Below, one piece after another: positions 60,201-64,000 of a stretch of 64,000 nt of DNA. The position numbers and the translations under genes were made by a program. Position 1 is the first letter of the stretch; the number at the start of each line of letters is the position of its first letter. Origin of the DNA: Arsenophonus sp031446125 (GTDB lineage Bacteria > Pseudomonadota > Gammaproteobacteria > Enterobacterales > Enterobacteriaceae); the NCBI GenBank assembly GCA_031446125.1, contig CP132909.1:434001-498000 (forward strand). The letters run 5' to 3'. The notes beneath the pieces are model-generated. The model ran no database searches. It was not told the origin of the DNA and was given only the letters and a program-made list of their open reading frames with translations.

Positions 60201-61426
60201 ATTCTTACTATATGAAACTATTAATTTTATATAAGATTTTAATTATAAAAATATACTAGATAAAAGTTTATTATCAGCTATAATAACGGAAAATACATGA
60301 TACCCCGTTCTACAAAAATCAAAATTTGAATAAATTGCAAAAATTTTTAAAAAACTTTATTTAAAAGATATAACTATTTTATTAATCATTAAAAAAAAAT
60401 ATACGATAAAATTTTTAATAATATTTTTTATGATAATAAAAACTGACGCATTTTTTTATAACAAATATTATAACTTAATATACTATCATAATCTAATATA
60501 CATATAAAAATCAGTTTTATAATTATCAAAAAATAAAAATGTTTATTTTACTAATTGATTTTTATCTTTACTAAAATTTAAAAATAGAAATATTTGATTA
60601 TTTTGTTTATAAAAAAAACAAAAAAATCTAATAAATTTTATAAATTTTTGTATTTCATTTACTTTTAATAACACTTATTTTATATGATACATAAAAATAC
60701 TTCATGTTTTTTATTTTTAATATTTCTGATATAAAATTAATTCATTAATATATACAAATTATATTAATACTTTTAAAAGTATCTAAATATTTTATTTAAA
60801 GTAAAGTGCTTATATAAAATCAATAAAAAAAATATAATTTTATTTTATTCAATATTTATTGTTATAATTTATAAAAATAATTAAAAGATCAAAAATAATT
60901 AAAAAATAAAATATATTTTATAAAAAAAAGATACTATCTAAGTAAAAAAATATTTCCTAATAGAAAATAAAATAATTTTTACAAACTCTAATATAAAAAG
61001 CAGCAGACATACTAAAAATATCAGTGTACTAAATATTTATAGAAACACATTTTTTATATATTGTATATTATCTTTTTGTTTAACTAAATTAATAACATTT
61101 TTTTATAATTTATTTTTACATAACATACAAGAATTATTCTATTTTTTAATGCAACATTTTTGATTAAAAATTATAAATATAATTTTATAAATCAATACAA
61201 AAAACTATCTTTAAAACTTTATAAAGAGTATTATCGAATAATTGTTACCTTATCATATAATGTTTATATAATTGATTTTTTCATAATTATAAAAAACATA
61301 ATCAATAATACACGCATAAATCTTATAAAGATCAAAAATTTTTAAAAAAAATAAACTTACTTTTTTAAAACAAAAAAAAATCAAAATAATTATCTTTATT
61401 ATAGCAATTTTATAAATAATAAAAAT
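60201..61426. other. 1.2-kb gene desert
   Basis: No gene is recognised between argW and zwf. A 61-codon open frame (61160-61345) is composed mainly of Ile, Asn, Lys and Tyr and shows no family pattern. In E. coli argW is an integration site for a prophage-like element, but nothing phage-like is present here. Confidence 0.5.
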
Positions 61427-62902
61427 TTATTTAAATTTACTCCATGAACGACTGTCCCTAGTAATCATTGTCACTGATGCCATAGGTCCCCAAGTACCTG
61501 CTTGGTAAGGTTTTGGCGGTTCTTGATCCGTAGCCCAAGCATCCATAATAGAATCTACCCATTTCCATGCTTCTTCTATTTCATCTCGACGCACAAACAA
61601 GGCTTGAATGCCACGCATTACTTCTAACAATAAACGCTCATAAGCATCAGATAAATGAACTTGATTAAATGTTTTAGAAAAACTAAACTCTAACTTTGTT
61701 GTCTTTAAATTCTGTTTATCTTCAAGACCTGGAACTTTATTTGAAATTTCAATATCGATACCTTCATCAGGTTGTAAACGAATTGTTAATTTATTTTGTG
61801 GAACATCATGATAAAAATTAGAAAAAATATTTAATATTGGTTTTTTAAAATATATGACAACCTCAGAATACTTTTCTGGTAACCGTTTACCTGTTCTTAA
61901 ATAAAATGGAACACCAGCCCAACGCCAGTTATCAATATCAACTCGAATAGCTACAAAAGTTTCTGTTTTGCTTAATTTATTCGCTCCTTGTTCTTCAAGA
62001 TATCCTACTACTCTTTTTCCATGAATAGAACCTGATGTATATTGACCTCGAACAGTTTTTTCATGAAAATTAGTATAATCAATACGGCGCAAAGAACGCA
62101 AAACTTTAACTTTTTCATCACGTATTCTATCAGCACTTAAATCTGCAGGTGGTGACATCGTAATCATGGTTAAAATTTGTAATAAATGATTTTGGAACAT
62201 GTCACGCATTTGCCCTGTTTGATCAAAATAATTCCAACGGCCTTCTATTCCAATTTTTTCAGCAACTGTAATTTGGACATGGTCAATAGTTCGATAATCC
62301 CAATTATGAATAAATAGGGAATTAGAAAAACGTAATGCCAACAAATTTAATACCGTTTCTTTACCTAAATAATGATCTACACGATAGATCTGATTTTCTT
62401 TAAAATATTGAGAAAGCAAATTATTTATATTTTGAGAAGAAATAAGATTATTGCCCAATGGTTTTTCCATAACCACCTTATTAGGCTTCTTATTTAAGCC
62501 AACATGCCCTAATCCATGACAAATAACACTAAAAGTTTTTGGTGGCATAGCTATATAATATATACTTGGTTTATCATCATTTGAAAGATATTTTGCCAAT
62601 AAATTAAATTTATTAATATCATTGACATCTAAATTTAAAAAATCTAGTCTTCCACTAAGTTTGTCCCACAAAAAAGGTTCAATCTTTTCATTTAAAAAAA
62701 AATCTAATGCTTCTCTTACTACTTTAATATAATTAATAGTATTCCATTGAGATCTACCAATTCCTATAATTCTTGTATTAGGATGAATATAACCCATTTT
62801 TTCTAATTTGTAGAGAGATGGCAATAATTTACGACGACTTAAATCTCCTGTTGCACCAAAAATAATTAAATTACATTCATGAATAACTTTATTAACAAGC
62901 AT
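61427..62902 (-). CDS. zwf: Glucose-6-phosphate dehydrogenase
   Basis: Zwf oxidises glucose-6-phosphate to 6-phosphogluconolactone and makes NADPH. The 491-residue protein has the same length as in E. coli. It has the dinucleotide-binding GATGDLSRRKLLPSLY near residues 16-31, the catalytic YRVDHYLGKETVLNLL near 173-188 and EKPLGNNL. GQMRDMFQNHLLQ, GVPFYLRTGKRLPEK and KPYQAGTWGP are also present. With rpiA it indicates that the pentose phosphate route is kept. In E. coli hexR and pykA lie between zwf and lpxM; both are absent here. Confidence 0.98.
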   Translation of the reverse strand: MLVNKVIHECNLIIFGATGDLSRRKLLPSLYKLEKMGYIHPNTRIIGIGRSQWNTINYIKVVREALDFFLNEKIEPFLWDKLSGRLDFLNLDVNDINKFNLLAKYLSNDDKPSIYYIAMPPKTFSVICHGLGHVGLNKKPNKVVMEKPLGNNLISSQNINNLLSQYFKENQIYRVDHYLGKETVLNLLALRFSNSLFIHNWDYRTIDHVQITVAEKIGIEGRWNYFDQTGQMRDMFQNHLLQILTMITMSPPADLSADRIRDEKVKVLRSLRRIDYTNFHEKTVRGQYTSGSIHGKRVVGYLEEQGANKLSKTETFVAIRVDIDNWRWAGVPFYLRTGKRLPEKYSEVVIYFKKPILNIFSNFYHDVPQNKLTIRLQPDEGIDIEISNKVPGLEDKQNLKTTKLEFSFSKTFNQVHLSDAYERLLLEVMRGIQALFVRRDEIEEAWKWVDSIMDAWATDQEPPKPYQAGTWGPMASVTMITRDSRSWSKFK

Positions 62903-63940
62903 TATATGGGATACTCCTAAAATATAAATCCATAATACCTTACAATTTCAATAGAAAACTAAATGCAATTTTTAGTGAATATTTAATACACAACATAAAG
63001 AATATTCATAAATTAAGTACATGATAATTAAATACACATATCGATATAACCAAAAAAATAGTATCAAAAACATTTTCCTAATCATTAATAAAAATAAAAA
63101 TATTGAAAAGGTAAATATATTTTTAATTATATTTAAAAAATAAAATTTTATATTTAATACTTAATAATATTAAAAAATTTTTACAAGAAAAAACATTTTT
63201 TATAACACCCTAAAGATGTAAGTATAAAACATAATTTTTAATTTTAAGTAATCTTTTTTAAAAAATATTCTTTAAAAATAAATAAAATTTTTATTTTACA
63301 AATATTTTTAAAATACTAATATGCTTTTAAATTTATATATTATAAATATTTTATATATATGGAATATTCATATAATATATAATTAATTATAATAAAAAAT
63401 AAGTATATTTCCCATTATGAAAAAATAATTTATTTCAAATTTGATGAATTTTATAAATAAAAACTTTCGATTATTTATATAAAAATAATATTGTAAAAAA
63501 ATATTAAAAATAAGAATAAAAAAAACAAAATAAATAATTTTATACACATATAAAATTATTTACAAAGATTAATTAATAAAATTAAAAATTAAATACTTTG
63601 AAAATATAATAAAATACATGCAAAATTTATCAATACAATTATATCTATTCCTATAAAAATAAAAATATTTAAAATATCTTTGAAAATATGTAATATTTTT
63701 AAATATTTTTAATAACTTATTCATAATATCATCTAAAAAAAATTATTGAATACAATAATTAACTGTATTTTTTATGAAAATTATATTGCATTCTAAAATA
63801 ACTAAACAAAAATAATGATTAATAAAATTATACAAAAAATATATTATAAAATTAATGTTATATTATCAAAAAAAATATAAAATATACAACATTTAATAAC
63901 ATAAAAAAATATCAAACAAAATATTAATCAATAATGTTTA
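62903..63940. other. 1.04-kb gene desert where hexR and pykA are missing
   Basis: In E. coli hexR and pykA separate zwf from lpxM. This interval is AT-rich with no readable fragment of either. It should hold the promoter of zwf. Confidence 0.5.
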
Positions 63941-64000
63941 TCAATAAAGATCATCACGAAGATAAGGTTCTATCTCACCCAATTTTCTAGTTTTTAATAA
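63941..64000 (-). CDS. lpxM: 3' end of lipid A myristoyltransferase LpxM (partial)
   Basis: The last 60 bases encode, on the minus strand, 19 residues and a stop: LLKTRKLGEIEPYLRDDLY. This matches the C-terminus of E. coli LpxM (LLKTRKPGEIQPYKRKDLY, followed there by three more residues). LpxM adds the final acyl chain to Kdo2-lipid A. The order zwf then lpxM agrees with E. coli once hexR and pykA are removed. The rest of the gene lies beyond the window. Confidence 0.85.
   Translation of the reverse strand, partial: LLKTRKLGEIEPYLRDDLY

Noticed and set aside
61160..61345. Open frame of 61 codons on the plus strand
   Set aside because: Its composition is biased to Ile, Asn, Lys and Tyr, with no motif and no ribosome site.

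Overview
The window reads as a stretch of the chromosome of a host-restricted gammaproteobacterial symbiont of the Enterobacterales type. The DNA is extremely AT-rich, with long A and T runs everywhere. The proteins look like diverged Escherichia/Yersinia-type proteins, and several local gene orders match E. coli. About 30% of the window (roughly 19 kb by my tally) carries no recognisable gene. There are two clear pseudogenes (waaP, fau), two genes whose frame is broken at a 10-A tract (waaC, coaE), and no insertion sequence, prophage or CRISPR array. Genus cannot be fixed from this sequence alone. A blood-feeder-type symbiont (Arsenophonus- or Providencia-like) is one possibility, not a conclusion.

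Layout. 1-8.3 kb: LPS core and CoA genes (waaG, waaP pseudogene, coaD, waaA, waaC broken by one frameshift, waaF, hldD). 8.3-14.3 kb: mostly gene desert holding only yibN (a rhodanese-fold protein without its cysteine) and a LysE/RhtB-family exporter. 14.3-18.3 kb: tRNA-Arg(UCU), folD, cysS, lpxH. 19.2-23.8 kb: coaE (frameshifted), secA without its C-terminal tail, and dciA. 24.0-41.4 kb: a dense division and cell-wall cluster on the minus strand, rsmH-ftsL-ftsI-murE-murF-mraY-murD-ftsW-murG-murC-ddlB-ftsQ-ftsA-ftsZ-lpxC. 41.4-43.9 kb: the largest desert. 43.9-53.8 kb: pssA, murI, ygfZ, ubiH, fau pseudogene, rpiA, argP, mscS. 54.3-60.2 kb: kdsB, ycaR, lpxK, msbA, mlaA, tRNA-Arg(CCU). 61.4-64 kb: zwf, then the 3' end of lpxM at the window edge.

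Taken together, the genes describe a bacterium that still builds and divides a complete Gram-negative envelope. It has peptidoglycan precursors (murC-F, ddlB, murI, mraY, murG, ftsI, ftsW), lipid A and Kdo (lpxC, lpxH, lpxK, lpxM, kdsB, waaA), inner-core heptose (hldD, waaC, waaF), flipping (msbA), asymmetry maintenance (mlaA) and phosphatidylethanolamine synthesis (pssA). The LPS core is being trimmed: the heptose kinase waaP is dead although waaG is intact. I found no novel multi-gene system. The observations most worth checking are the matched one-base-short A10 tracts in waaC and coaE (candidates for rescue by RNA-polymerase slippage), the loss of the SecB-binding tail of SecA together with absence of secB next to yibN, the retained DciA helicase-loader gene, and the rhodanese that has lost its catalytic cysteine.
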